Position numbers and translations under genes: made by a program. From contig SKHJ01000028.1 of assembly GCA_007116965.1 (NCBI GenBank), positions 1 through 22,556 of the forward strand: a stretch of DNA of 22,556 nt, given 5' to 3'. The notes under the pieces were generated by a model. That model did no database searches. It was not told where the DNA came from and worked only from the letters and a program-made list of their open reading frames with translations. Origin of the DNA: Candidatus Kaiserbacteria bacterium (GTDB lineage Bacteria > Patescibacteriota > Minisyncoccia > Phycocordibacterales > UBA918). Shown in pieces: positions 1 through 7,158 of the stretch; position 1 is the first letter of the stretch; each line of letters begins with the position of its first letter.

Positions 1-3000
1 AGGCGACCTTTGACGGCGACGCAATTGCCCGGCTGGAGTACGGTGCGATAGGTGTGGTAGGTCTCGGGGAAGGCGGTCAGTTCGATGGCGTCTTTCTGAT
101 CGGCGAGGCGCACGAAAGCCATACGCTCACCCTTCTTGGTCAGGAGTTCGCGGATATTTTCCACCAAACCAGTGGTGACTACCGGTACACCGTTGCGTCC
201 GTCGGCAATAATGGCGCCAATGCGCGGTCGTTTATCGACCTCGGTCTGGACTGCGTCGAGTGGGTGACCAGAGACGTACACACCGAGTAGTTCCTTTTCC
301 CAGACCAACTTTTGGTGGGTACTGGCTGGTGGGGTGTCGGCCAGAGTGATGGTGTTGACCGCAGTTACACCCGCAAAGAGTGAGTCTTGGGCCGCTTCGC
401 GACCAGAAGCGTGTTCGCGGTTGAAGGCAAGTAGCATATCTATTTGCTCGTACATAGCGCCGCGTTCAGCAAAGCGGTCGAGGGCGCCGGTCATAATGAG
501 TGCTTCTAGTGACTTTTTGTTGAGATTGCGGTCCTGAATACGGCTTAGGAAATCGGTGAGTGAGGTAAAGGGGTCGTTGGTTTCGCGCTCACGGATAATG
601 GTCTCAGCAATACCAGCGCCGAAGTTTTTAATGGTAGTCAAGCCAAATCGGATGTGCTCTTTGCCCGACACCACGGTAAAGTCACTGAATGATTCGTTGA
701 TATCCGGTGGTAAGACCTCGATACCCATCCGGTCGCACTCATGGATAATCTCGGCGATCTTGTCGGTGTCACCCGAGTCGGCCGTCAAGACAGCTGACAT
801 ATACTCAACCGGAAAGTTGGCTTTCATATAGGCCGTCTGGTAGGCAACCCGGCCGTAGCTGGCGGCATGCGCTTTATTAAAACCATAGGCAGCAAAGGGC
901 TCGATCAGTGTCCATAACTTCTCGGCCACTGACTGGCTGAGTTGGCCGTGCTCTTTAAAGCCTTGCATCAGCTTATCTTTTTCAGCAGCCATCACGGCTG
1001 GAATCTTTTTACCCATGGCTTTACGCAACATATCGGCCTCTAGCCAGGAGTAACCGGCCAGTTCGCGCGAGATGGCCATCACGTCGTCCTGGTAGGTAAT
1101 TACGCCGTAGGAGAGGTCAAGTATCTTTTCTAAGCGCGGGTCGAGGTAGGAGATGAGGTTGGGGTTGTGTTTGCGTTCGATGTATTGAGGGATAGATTCC
1201 ATCGGCCCAGGCCGATAGAGGGCGACCATGGCGTTGATATCGTGGATAGTGGACGGTTTGAGTTGCTTCAAAAACGCGGTCATGCCAGAGCCGTTGAGCT
1301 GGAAGAGGCCCATCGTTTCGCCACGAGCCAGGATGGCGAAGGTGGTGGGGTCGTCAAGGGGGATATTTTCGATATCAATCTCAACGCCGCGATTGACCTT
1401 TACTCGAGCGACCGCGTCGGCCAAGATAGCGAGGTTCTTGATACCGAGGAAGTCAAATTTAAGCAGACCAACCCCATCTTCGCCGACGCTGTGCATCTCG
1501 TACTGCGTGATGTACTTGCCGGTTTTCGGGTCAGGTTGGACGGGAACGAATTGACCCAGTGGCTCAGGCGCAATCACCACGCCAGCCGCATGGACCCCGA
1601 GGTGTCGGACGCGTCCTTCGATCTGTTTAGCCAGATCAATCACTTCGCGTGACTCGCTGTCTTTTTTGTAGAGTTCGCGCAGGTCTGGTTCGATCTCTAA
1701 GGCTTTGTCGATGGTCATCGGAAAGCCTTGGCTCCCTAACGGGATGAGTTTGGCGATACGGTCACCGACCGAGTACGGGTGTCCCAGAGCCCGAGCCACG
1801 TCGCGCACGGCAGCTCGCGCCATCATGGTACCGAAGGTGCCGATCTGAGCAACTTTGTCGGCCCCGTACTTTTCTTTGGCGTATTCAATGATCTCATCAC
1901 GGCGGTTATCGGCAAAATCCATATCTATGTCAGGTGCCGAAGGCCGTTCGGGGTTCAGGAAACGCTCGAAGGGGAGCTTGTACTCGAGAGGGTTTACATT
2001 GGTGATACCAAGGACATAGGTGGTAAGAGAACCGGCCACAGATCCGCGGATAGTGGTTAAGATGCCGCGCTCGCGCGCTTCCCGCAAAAGGTCGCCGACC
2101 ACTAGGAAGTACTTGGCGTACCCCTTGGTCTTGATGATGTCGAGTTCGTAGTCGAGTCGCTCTTTAATAGCTGGGTCGTTGGCATCGAGGCCACGCCAGG
2201 GAACACCCTCGTACGCTGTGACGTGTAACTCGTCATCTGGCTCGCGACCGCTCACAATAATGTAGTTGGGAAAGTACCAGTGCGTACCAATATTGATCTC
2301 GACGTTACATTGCTCGGCGATTTTGTTGGTATTACTCAGGGCCTCAGGAATATCTGCAAACCATTCCTGCATTTGTGCCTGGGTAGTGAAAGAGAAATTC
2401 TCAGCTAGTGAATGGTCATCGGTGGTATCGACCACGCCACCGTTTTGGATCTTGATCAGGGTTTCGCGGGCAATCCGGTCTTCTGGTCGGAGGTAGTAGA
2501 CGTCGTGGGCAGCCACCAGGGAAGTTTGGGTCTGTTCGGCCAGGTGGCGAATTTTATGCTGCACTTCTTGATGGTCAAATATTTCTGGGTGATGACTGAT
2601 CTCCAAGTAGCAATCTTCGCCGAAGGTGCGTCGATACCAGTCCAGTCGCTCGGCGGCGCGTTCCTCGTCGTTCTCTTTGAGCGCTCGCGCAATCTCACCG
2701 GCGAAGGAGGGGATAATGCAGATCAAGTCGTCTTTGAGTGCTTGTAAAAGCTCGTCGTCGAGGCGTGGGCGGTAGTAGAATCCCTCTAAGTTTGAGCGGG
2801 TCACCAGTTTGATGAGGTTTTGGTAGCCAGTAAAGGTCTTGGCTAGGAGCACGAGGCGGGCTCGCGGCTTGTCCACATTGCCGTCTTTATCGAAGCGAGT
2901 GCGGGGTGCGAGATACGCGTCGAGGCCGATGATGGGCTTGATCTCGGCTTTGGTGGCGGCTTTGTAGAAATCGATAGCACCGTAGAGCGCTCCATTATCA

Positions 3001-3137
3001 GTCAAGGCAAGTGCGGATTGACCGTCGGCGACCGCGGCCGCTACCAGCTCCTTGGGCGTGGGGAGAGCGTTGAGTAATGAGTAGTGAGAATGGGTATGGA
3101 GGTGGACAAAGGTGGATTGCGGTGAAGCTGTTGACAT
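1..3137 (-). CDS. dnaE: DNA polymerase III subunit alpha (DnaE), 3' end off the window
   Basis: Replicative polymerase catalytic subunit; about 1045 residues are visible and the C-terminus lies beyond the left edge. The N-terminal PHP domain begins FVHLHTHSHYS (residues 10-20). The polymerase core has RGSVAGSL and the catalytic PDIDMDF (D403, D405), with the third Asp at D562 in LLKFDFLGIKN; E. coli has D401, D403 and D555, so the alignment is almost gapless. Helix-hairpin-helix and OB-fold sequence follows near the left edge (KELLGVYVSGHPLD). The ATG at 3137 lies 7 nt after an extended -10 box, TGCTATACT. Most PHP metal ligands other than H14 and H16 are replaced (N23, N48, D73), so intrinsic PHP proofreading is unlikely; this comparison with M. 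tuberculosis DnaE1 is from memory. The gene is divergent from rnhB. Identity is very secure. Confidence 0.97.
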   Translation of the reverse strand, partial: MSTASPQSTFVHLHTHSHYSLLNALPTPKELVAAAVADGQSALALTDNGALYGAIDFYKAATKAEIKPIIGLDAYLAPRTRFDKDGNVDKPRARLVLLAKTFTGYQNLIKLVTRSNLEGFYYRPRLDDELLQALKDDLICIIPSFAGEIARALKENDEERAAERLDWYRRTFGEDCYLEISHHPEIFDHQEVQHKIRHLAEQTQTSLVAAHDVYYLRPEDRIARETLIKIQNGGVVDTTDDHSLAENFSFTTQAQMQEWFADIPEALSNTNKIAEQCNVEINIGTHWYFPNYIIVSGREPDDELHVTAYEGVPWRGLDANDPAIKERLDYELDIIKTKGYAKYFLVVGDLLREARERGILTTIRGSVAGSLTTYVLGITNVNPLEYKLPFERFLNPERPSAPDIDMDFADNRRDEIIEYAKEKYGADKVAQIGTFGTMMARAAVRDVARALGHPYSVGDRIAKLIPLGSQGFPMTIDKALEIEPDLRELYKKDSESREVIDLAKQIEGRVRHLGVHAAGVVIAPEPLGQFVPVQPDPKTGKYITQYEMHSVGEDGVGLLKFDFLGIKNLAILADAVARVKVNRGVEIDIENIPLDDPTTFAILARGETMGLFQLNGSGMTAFLKQLKPSTIHDINAMVALYRPGPMESIPQYIERKHNPNLISYLDPRLEKILDLSYGVITYQDDVMAISRELAGYSWLEADMLRKAMGKKIPAVMAAEKDKLMQGFKEHGQLSQSVAEKLWTLIEPFAAYGFNKAHAASYGRVAYQTAYMKANFPVEYMSAVLTADSGDTDKIAEIIHECDRMGIEVLPPDINESFSDFTVVSGKEHIRFGLTTIKNFGAGIAETIIRERETNDPFTSLTDFLSRIQDRNLNKKSLEALIMTGALDRFAERGAMYEQIDMLLAFNREHASGREAAQDSLFAGVTAVNTITLADTPPASTHQKLVWEKELLGVYVSGHPLDAVQTEVDKRPRIGAIIADGRNGVPVVTTGLVENIRELLTKKGERMAFVRLADQKDAIELTAFPETYHTYRTVLQPGNCVAVKGR

Positions 3138-3144
3138 CAGTACC

Positions 3145-3153
3145 AGTATAGCA
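3145..3153 (-). promoter_or_regulatory. Extended -10 promoter of dnaE
   Basis: Read on the minus strand this is TGCTATACT, followed by 7 nt (GGTACTG) and the dnaE ATG. A start site 6-7 nt below the -10 falls on or next to the A of ATG, which implies a leaderless mRNA. No convincing -35 is present. Confidence 0.7.
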
Positions 3154-3162
3154 GAAGTGGGA

Positions 3163-3171
3163 TGGTATAGT
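3163..3171 (+). promoter_or_regulatory. Extended -10 promoter of rnhB
   Basis: TGGTATAGT followed by 6 nt and the rnhB ATG at 3178. It lies only 9 bp from the oppositely oriented dnaE -10, so polymerase footprints on the two promoters must overlap. Confidence 0.6.
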
Positions 3172-3177
3172 GTGGGT

Positions 3178-3795
3178 ATGGCGAAATCCGCCTGGATCAT
3201 CGGAATTGACGAGGCCGGACGCGGTCCGTTAGCTGGTCCAGTGGCAGTCGGGATAGTGGCCGCTCCTACCACCTTTAATTGGCAACTCTTGCCAAAAGTC
3301 GCTGATAGTAAGCAGCTCTCGGCTGCGCGACGAGAAGAAGTATACCAGCAGGTCCGGATTTTACGACAGCGTGGCTTGCTGGTGTACAGTGTGACCACTA
3401 CCTCCGCCGCTGCCATCGATCGGATTGGTATCAACGCCGCTATTGACGCGGCGTTGCGTCGGGGGTTACGCCAGGTCAGTCTAGAGCTCAATCTGGTTCC
3501 GGCGGATGTGGTGGTACGCTTAGATGGCGGTCTGCGGGCGCCAGAGCGGTATGTGCGACAAGAGACGATTATTCGCGGTGATAGCAGTGAGCCTATTATC
3601 TCTCTGGCTTCGATTATGGCAAAAGTGACTCGTGACCAGCAGATGGGCCGGCTCGCGACGCGGGCCGGCTATACCCCCTATGATTTCATGACCCACAAAG
3701 GCTATGGCACCAAAGCCCACCGCGCTGCTATCGCCCAATACGGCCTATCCCCACAACACCGGCGGACTTATTGCAGAAATATTGAGACGTTGTAG
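3178..3795 (+). CDS. rnhB: Ribonuclease HII
   Basis: Cleaves the RNA strand of RNA-DNA hybrids and single ribonucleotides embedded in DNA. It has 205 residues, a usual length. The N-terminus IIGIDEAGRGPLAGPV carries the first metal ligands D11 and E12. Further acidic residues of the family sit at D116 (RLDGG) and D153 (AKVTRD), and the C-terminal region has HKGYGTKAH, typical of the family. The reading frame is open to an ATG at 3112, but that extension would run back across the dnaE start and both promoters. The ATG at 3178, 6 nt after TGGTATAGT and directly before the conserved core, is preferred. Pairing a replicative polymerase with RNase HII at a divergent promoter fits a replication and repair role. 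Confidence 0.95.
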   Translation: MAKSAWIIGIDEAGRGPLAGPVAVGIVAAPTTFNWQLLPKVADSKQLSAARREEVYQQVRILRQRGLLVYSVTTTSAAAIDRIGINAAIDAALRRGLRQVSLELNLVPADVVVRLDGGLRAPERYVRQETIIRGDSSEPIISLASIMAKVTRDQQMGRLATRAGYTPYDFMTHKGYGTKAHRAAIAQYGLSPQHRRTYCRNIETL

Positions 3796-3798
3796 AAT
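3771..3798 (+). promoter_or_regulatory. Candidate sigma70-type promoter at the end of rnhB
   Basis: TTGCAG (3771-3776), a 16-nt spacer and TAGAAT (3793-3798) predict a start near 3805. It would transcribe the region up to the terminator at 4192-4219. Confidence 0.45.
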
Positions 3799-3891
3799 TT
3801 GGATAACCTGCTTGGTCAAAAGTCGCCACCAGGGGGGTTGTTCTTTGAGAGACAAGTGCGACGAAGCTGTTCATGAGGGGCAAAGAAGTTA

Positions 3892-4137
3892 ATGACAAGG
3901 CAAGAAAAAGAAACGGTACAGTTTTTGTGCCAAGGGTGCCGCCACAACAGGGGGTTGGATCAGAATCAGGACTTAGTCCACTGCGGCCTGCAAGAGCAGA
4001 TGGGTGAAAATCCTGTAATTTCAGCGCCTGCGCGTGCTGATTTCAAACATTTTTCTGCTTGTCCGACGAGGCTCGAGCAGACAAGGCGAGCGAACGCGCT
4101 GATGGTGGCCGCGCGACAAGCTCGACAAGTTGCCTGA
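3892..4137 (+). CDS. Small Cys-containing hypothetical protein (or part of a non-coding RNA)
   Basis: An 81-codon frame not recognised as any family. It holds four cysteines (C13, C16, C31, C57) in a CxxC-x14-C-x25-C pattern (CQGC, VHCGL, FSACP) that could bind zinc, and an Arg/Ala/Gln-rich C-terminus. An SD-like GAGGGG (3875-3880) lies 11 nt before the ATG. A promoter at 3771-3798 and a terminator at 4192-4219 frame it as a monocistronic unit with a leader of about 88 nt. Against coding: the protein has no convincing homology by eye, it uses several AGG codons, and the flanks are structured (hairpin at 4158-4180; possible pairing of 3827-3838 with 4182-4194). A structured RNA of about 415 nt is therefore a real alternative. 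Confidence 0.4.
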   Translation: MTRQEKETVQFLCQGCRHNRGLDQNQDLVHCGLQEQMGENPVISAPARADFKHFSACPTRLEQTRRANALMVAARQARQVA

Positions 4138-4157
4138 GAGCAGCAACCACAGTTCCC

Positions 4158-4180
4158 GGTCCGCCGCTGCAGAGCGGACC
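4158..4180 (+). other. Stem-loop upstream of the terminator
   Basis: GGTCCGC (4158-4164) and GCGGACC (4174-4180) form a perfect 7-bp stem with a 9-nt loop, 11 nt before the terminator hairpin. Confidence 0.5.
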
Positions 4181-4191
4181 TACCCACCTCG

Positions 4192-4219
4192 GTGCCGAGC
4201 CTTGTGCTCGGCCCTTTTT
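4192..4219 (+). terminator. Intrinsic terminator
   Basis: GCCGAGC and GCTCGGC form a 7-bp stem with loop CTTGT, extended by GG/CC across a bulged T, and are followed by five T's at 4215-4219. It separates the upstream transcript from rpmF. Confidence 0.8.
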
Positions 4220-4220
4220 C

Positions 4221-4248
4221 TTGCATTTTTGTCAGTATTTGCTATAGT
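4221..4248 (+). promoter_or_regulatory. Promoter of rpmF
   Basis: TTGCAT (4221-4226), a 16-nt spacer and TATAGT (4243-4248), the latter as the extended form TGCTATAGT from 4240. Unlike most promoters here it would leave a leader of about 25 nt before the ATG at 4281, with no obvious Shine-Dalgarno. Confidence 0.6.
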
Positions 4249-4280
4249 TGCCGGCGCTAAGAGCAAACTAATTTTTATCT

Positions 4281-4604
4281 ATGGTAGTACGAATGCGCAG
4301 TACGCGGTCCCACACCGGGAATCGCCGTTCCCACCACGCCTTGAAGGCGCCTAATTTAGCGGTGTGTAAGAACTGTGGCGCGTTTTACCGTCCGCACCAC
4401 ATGTGCTTGGCCTGCGGCTTCTACAAAGGACGTATTGTTATCGATATGAAAGCGCGCCAAGAGGCTCGTGACGCCCGTATCCAAGCCAAGCAAGCGATGC
4501 GTCGCGCCCAAGCGGCAGAAGAGCAAGCAGAAAACCAAGCGCCAGCAGGAGTAGAAACATCAGCTGAGACTACTGACACCTCGCAGACCCCAGAGCAGAA
4601 GTAA
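4281..4604 (+). CDS. rpmF: 50S ribosomal protein bL32 with a long C-terminal tail
   Basis: Large-subunit ribosomal protein. Residues 5-21 (RSTRSHTGNRRSHHAL follows M5) match the basic N-terminus of bL32. C29, C32, C42 and C45 form an intact zinc knuckle (CKNC, CLAC), so this is the zinc-binding form. bL32 is normally about 55-65 residues; here residues 62-107 add a Lys/Arg/Ala-rich stretch, probably helical, and then a Glu/Thr/Ser/Pro-rich end. ATG 4281 is chosen because the MVVRMR start resembles related proteins as I recall them; ATG 4293 (M5), 7 nt after a TATGGT sequence, is an alternative. A stem-loop follows the stop. It begins the block that continues into nusB, rnc and smc. Confidence 0.9.
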   Translation: MVVRMRSTRSHTGNRRSHHALKAPNLAVCKNCGAFYRPHHMCLACGFYKGRIVIDMKARQEARDARIQAKQAMRRAQAAEEQAENQAPAGVETSAETTDTSQTPEQK

Positions 4605-4610
4605 GCAGTT

Positions 4611-4641
4611 ACAAACCCTCGCGCGAAGCGCGAGGGTTTGT
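4611..4641. terminator. Perfect stem-loop after rpmF, probable terminator
   Basis: Fourteen-bp perfect arms (4611-4624 and 4628-4641) around a GAA loop, with the GCGAAGC mini-hairpin at the tip. The distal arm ends TTTGT and no longer T-run follows, so termination on the plus strand may be partial. It could also act as a 3' stabiliser. Confidence 0.6.
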
Positions 4642-4719
4642 GGATATACCAAATGGTGGCAAGAGTCGGACGTGCTAAGCTTAAGGGTAGTTATTGAAGA
4701 ATGATAGTACATTTAGCAT

Positions 4720-5622
4720 ATGGCCAATAGACACCTTTCACGTTCGATCGTGCTGCAGACCCTCTTTGAGTGGGACCTTAACTCGACTGACCGCAAGCAA
4801 ACCCACGAAGTCTTGGCCCGCAATGTACAAGAATTTGCCCCCAACAAGACTGACTTGCCGTTCATGGAGCGACTCCTAGATGGCGTCTTGAGCAAGCAAA
4901 AAGAGCTCGATTTGGTAATTGAAAAAGCCGCTCCGGAGTGGCCGCTGGAGCGCATTTCGCCGGTTGATCGCAATATCCTTCGTCTTGGCCTATATGAATT
5001 ATTATTTGGAGATCGCAGCGAAGTGCCAGCCAAGGTGGCTATCAACGAAGCAATCGAGTTAGCCAAGCAGTTTGGTGGTGATAACAGCGGCCGCTTTATT
5101 AACGGCGTACTGGGCGCTATCTACAAGGAGATTGGTGAGCCCGGCAAGCACGAGCAATCCAAGCGCAAGAAAAAGGACGTTCCGTTTGATCAGATGCCGA
5201 TTGAGCGCTTAGCTGGAGCAGTCGTCTATGCCGAATTTGAAGGCGAGATGTATTTGGCTTTGGTGCATGATATTTTTGGTCACTGGACACTCTCTAAAAG
5301 TAAGGTGCAAGAAGAAGAGACAGTGGAGCAAGGTGCAGTGCGAGCGCTGCAGGAGGAGATTGGCCTTTCGGTCACCATTGAAGGCGAGTTAGGGCACAAC
5401 GAGTACGTAGCCTCGCAGCCAGATAAAGGTAAGGTGCGTAAGCAGGTCCACTATTTCCTTGCGCACGCACCGTACGAAGAGATAACACTGCAAAAAAAGG
5501 GTGGCCTGGATGACGCGCGGTGGTTTCGGATAGCTGATATTCTTTCACTCAATTTTTACGAGGATATTCTGCCAATTGTCACTAAGGCGGTGACGATGCT
5601 GGTTGGCAAGCCTCGCAAATAG
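4720..5622 (+). CDS. nusB: NusB antitermination factor fused to a Nudix-like domain
   Basis: Residues 1-140 are a complete NusB domain: RSIVLQTLFEWD at the N-terminus, SPVDRNILRLGLYELLF, INEAIELAKQFGG and FINGVLGAIYKEI. NusB with NusE (uS10) binds boxA RNA in rRNA antitermination. After a Lys-rich linker (about 145-158) comes a Nudix-like fold (about 160-295) with LAGAVVYAEFEGEMYLALV and a Nudix box at 191-216. The box keeps E200, R208, E212, E213 and G215 but has S194 for the first Gly and A209 for the Glu of RE, which is E53, the catalytic base, in MutT. The domain may therefore bind rather than hydrolyse its ligand. The 300-residue length is about twice that of ordinary NusB, and the frame is continuous. 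The ATG at 4720 starts the conserved domain; a weak TGATAGTAC lies 9 nt upstream. Confidence 0.88.
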   Translation: MANRHLSRSIVLQTLFEWDLNSTDRKQTHEVLARNVQEFAPNKTDLPFMERLLDGVLSKQKELDLVIEKAAPEWPLERISPVDRNILRLGLYELLFGDRSEVPAKVAINEAIELAKQFGGDNSGRFINGVLGAIYKEIGEPGKHEQSKRKKKDVPFDQMPIERLAGAVVYAEFEGEMYLALVHDIFGHWTLSKSKVQEEETVEQGAVRALQEEIGLSVTIEGELGHNEYVASQPDKGKVRKQVHYFLAHAPYEEITLQKKGGLDDARWFRIADILSLNFYEDILPIVTKAVTMLVGKPRK

Positions 5623-5654
5623 TGGTAGCGTACCTCTTATCACTTTTACCAGCT

Positions 5655-5661
5655 AAAGGAG
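5655..5661 (+). promoter_or_regulatory. Shine-Dalgarno of rnc
   Basis: AAAGGAG ends 9 nt before the rnc ATG. It is the clearest Shine-Dalgarno in the window and lies inside a transcription unit, in contrast to the -10-proximal starts of other genes. Confidence 0.8.
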
Positions 5662-5670
5662 CATTGAACT

Positions 5671-6393
5671 ATGACTGATACGTACCGTGCTGAATTGAAC
5701 GACGCCGATCTAGCGGCAGTGGAAGCTTTGGTCAAGACTACATTCCAAGATAAAGAATTGTTGCGCTCGTCTCTGACCCATCGATCGTATCTTAATGAGC
5801 ACCGGGAAGCCACGTGGAGTCATAACGAACGTTTGGAATTTTTGGGTGACGCAGTTTTGGAACTGGTCATTACTGATTTTTTATATCGCAAATACCCCGA
5901 GAAGCCCGAAGGAGAGTTGACGGCGGTGCGGGCGGCGTTGGTTAACACGGTCTCCCTCTCGAGTGCCGCGGCTACCTTGGGTGTTAATGACTACCTGCTA
6001 ATGTCAAAAGGGGAGGCCAAAGATAGCGGTCGGGCTCGGCAATACATCCTTGCCAACGCCTTTGAGGCCATTATTGGTGCTTTGTATCTTGATCAAGGAT
6101 ATGATGCGGCCAAGATCTTTATTGCTGAGCAATTATTTGCTCGGACAGAAGAAATAGTTGAGAAGCGACTGTGGCAAGACGCCAAAAGCCGCTTCCAGGA
6201 GCTCGCGCAAGAGCATGTTTCAGTCACACCGGTGTATCAGACTCTCTCCCAGACTGGCCCTGACCACAATCGAACCTTTACGATCGGTGTCTTTTTGCGT
6301 TCTGAGCAAGTCGCACAGGGTACTGGTCGCTCAAAACAAGAGGCAGAACAGGCCGCAGCTGAGGCGGCGATTATAGCGAAAGGGTGGAATTAA
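5671..6393 (+). CDS. rnc: Ribonuclease III
   Basis: Double-strand-specific endoribonuclease that processes rRNA precursors and other structured transcripts. At 240 residues it has a normal size. The catalytic domain holds the signature HNERLEFLGDAVLEL (H51 on; E53 and D60 are metal/catalytic positions) and LANAFEAIIGALYLDQGY. There E132 is kept, while N129 replaces the Asp equivalent to E. coli D114; I believe this variant occurs in other RNase III proteins. A dsRNA-binding domain fills about 170-238 and ends with the Ala-rich helix KQEAEQAAAEAAI. It lies 48 nt downstream of nusB with a strong Shine-Dalgarno, so co-transcription is likely. The rpmF-rnc-smc order echoes many bacteria. Confidence 0.97.
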   Translation: MTDTYRAELNDADLAAVEALVKTTFQDKELLRSSLTHRSYLNEHREATWSHNERLEFLGDAVLELVITDFLYRKYPEKPEGELTAVRAALVNTVSLSSAAATLGVNDYLLMSKGEAKDSGRARQYILANAFEAIIGALYLDQGYDAAKIFIAEQLFARTEEIVEKRLWQDAKSRFQELAQEHVSVTPVYQTLSQTGPDHNRTFTIGVFLRSEQVAQGTGRSKQEAEQAAAEAAIIAKGWN

Positions 6394-6431
6394 TTCTGTG
6401 AGTAACAGGCAAGCCTGGTCGCTACATCCTG

Positions 6432-6437
6432 TATGAT
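6432..6437 (+). promoter_or_regulatory. -10 box of the first pilin gene
   Basis: TATGAT, preceded directly by TG and followed by 9 nt to the ATG at 6447, consistent with a very short leader or none. No -35 is evident. Confidence 0.5.
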
Positions 6438-6446
6438 AAGGGTGTA

Positions 6447-7151
6447 ATGGTTATGATTAGACGAAGACAGCTATCAACACCCCAAATCCAGCCGGGTGGT
6501 TTTACTTTGATTGAACTTTTGGTCGTCATTGGTATCCTCGGTATCTTGGCTGCCGTTGTCTACGCTTCTTTTGGTGCGGCTCAAGCCCAGAGTCGTGATG
6601 TGGATCGACAAAATGCGTTGCGGCAGGTAGAGATCGCACTGGAGAACTTTCGACGTGACCAGGGGCGGTATCCAGTTGCTGGTTGCGATGTTACGGCGGT
6701 TGATAATGTGTTTGAAGCTTCTCAGAATGACTGTGATCAATATATCGGTGGATTGCCAGATGGTACCCAATCTTTTGTACCAGCATACATTCCTGAGCTA
6801 CCAGTTGATCCACGAGCACCGGATGGTGAGGGGTTTGTCTATATCACGAACTCGGACGGTACCGTATTTAAATTCATGGCCCGTAGTTCTGTCGAAGCAG
6901 AGATAGTTGGATTGGGCCATCCGCTACAGAGTTGTGATTTGCGTGACCTTGCCGCTAATACGATCAGAGCCGCCGGATGGTGTCGATTTGCTGATGGAGG
7001 AGATCTACCAAGTCAGTGTGATCCGCAAGGTGATCGCTTTCAGACCTCTTACGCAGTTTGGGGTGGTTTTGCGGCGGAAATAGATGTTGGTGTTACGGCA
7101 AACAATAATAGTGCTGAGGCACAACTGACGACAGCAGTAATTTGCCGTTAA
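6447..7151 (+). CDS. Type IV pilin-like / pseudopilin protein 1
   Basis: Prepilin with a class III signal: a basic leader of 18 residues ending GG, cleavage before F19, Glu at mature +5 (E23), then the hydrophobic assembly helix (FTLIELLVVIGILGILAAVVY). A globular domain of about 195 residues follows, with a GRYP motif near 70 and several cysteines (CDV, NDC, SCDL, WCRF, QCD, ICR) that could form disulfides outside the membrane. The DsbA-like protein at 13950-14675 is a conceivable partner, which is only an inference. It is the largest of three consecutive pilin-like genes. No prepilin peptidase, ATPase or platform gene is in the window. The next gene starts 7 nt after the stop, so the two are probably co-transcribed. 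ATG 6453 is an alternative start. Confidence 0.9.
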   Translation: MVMIRRRQLSTPQIQPGGFTLIELLVVIGILGILAAVVYASFGAAQAQSRDVDRQNALRQVEIALENFRRDQGRYPVAGCDVTAVDNVFEASQNDCDQYIGGLPDGTQSFVPAYIPELPVDPRAPDGEGFVYITNSDGTVFKFMARSSVEAEIVGLGHPLQSCDLRDLAANTIRAAGWCRFADGGDLPSQCDPQGDRFQTSYAVWGGFAAEIDVGVTANNNSAEAQLTTAVICR

Positions 7152-7158
7152 TCCTGGT

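Larger units (their letters stand above)
3804..4220 (+). other. Predicted independent transcript between rnhB and rpmF
   Basis: This long stretch has no clear gene other than the 81-codon frame at 3892-4137. It is bounded by a promoter ending at 3798 and an intrinsic terminator. The 5' CACCAGGGGGGT (3827-3838) can pair imperfectly with ACCCACCTCGGTG (4182-4194), closing the transcript, and 4158-4180 forms a 7-bp hairpin. I did not find the conserved cores of RNase P RNA, tmRNA or SRP RNA in it, nor a tRNA T-loop. Confidence 0.35.

Noticed and set aside
1167..1652. 161-codon plus-strand frame opposite dnaE
   Set aside because: It lies wholly antisense to well-conserved dnaE codons, has no start signal and no recognisable domain. 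It is a shadow of a GC-rich gene.
3131..3136. TTGACA as the -35 of rnhB
   Set aside because: It is 29 nt from the TATAGT box and overlaps the dnaE start codon; the spacing is impossible for a sigma70 promoter.
3804..4220. RNase P RNA, tmRNA or SRP RNA
   Set aside because: The length and the paired ends were suggestive, but the conserved GGAAAGTCC-type RNase P core, the tRNA-like T-loop of tmRNA and the SRP GGAAG core are missing on both strands.
4653..4697. 14-codon leader peptide (MVARVGRAKLKGSY) before nusB
   Set aside because: It is preceded by TATACC only 2 nt before its ATG and has no Shine-Dalgarno. It is too short to separate from chance.
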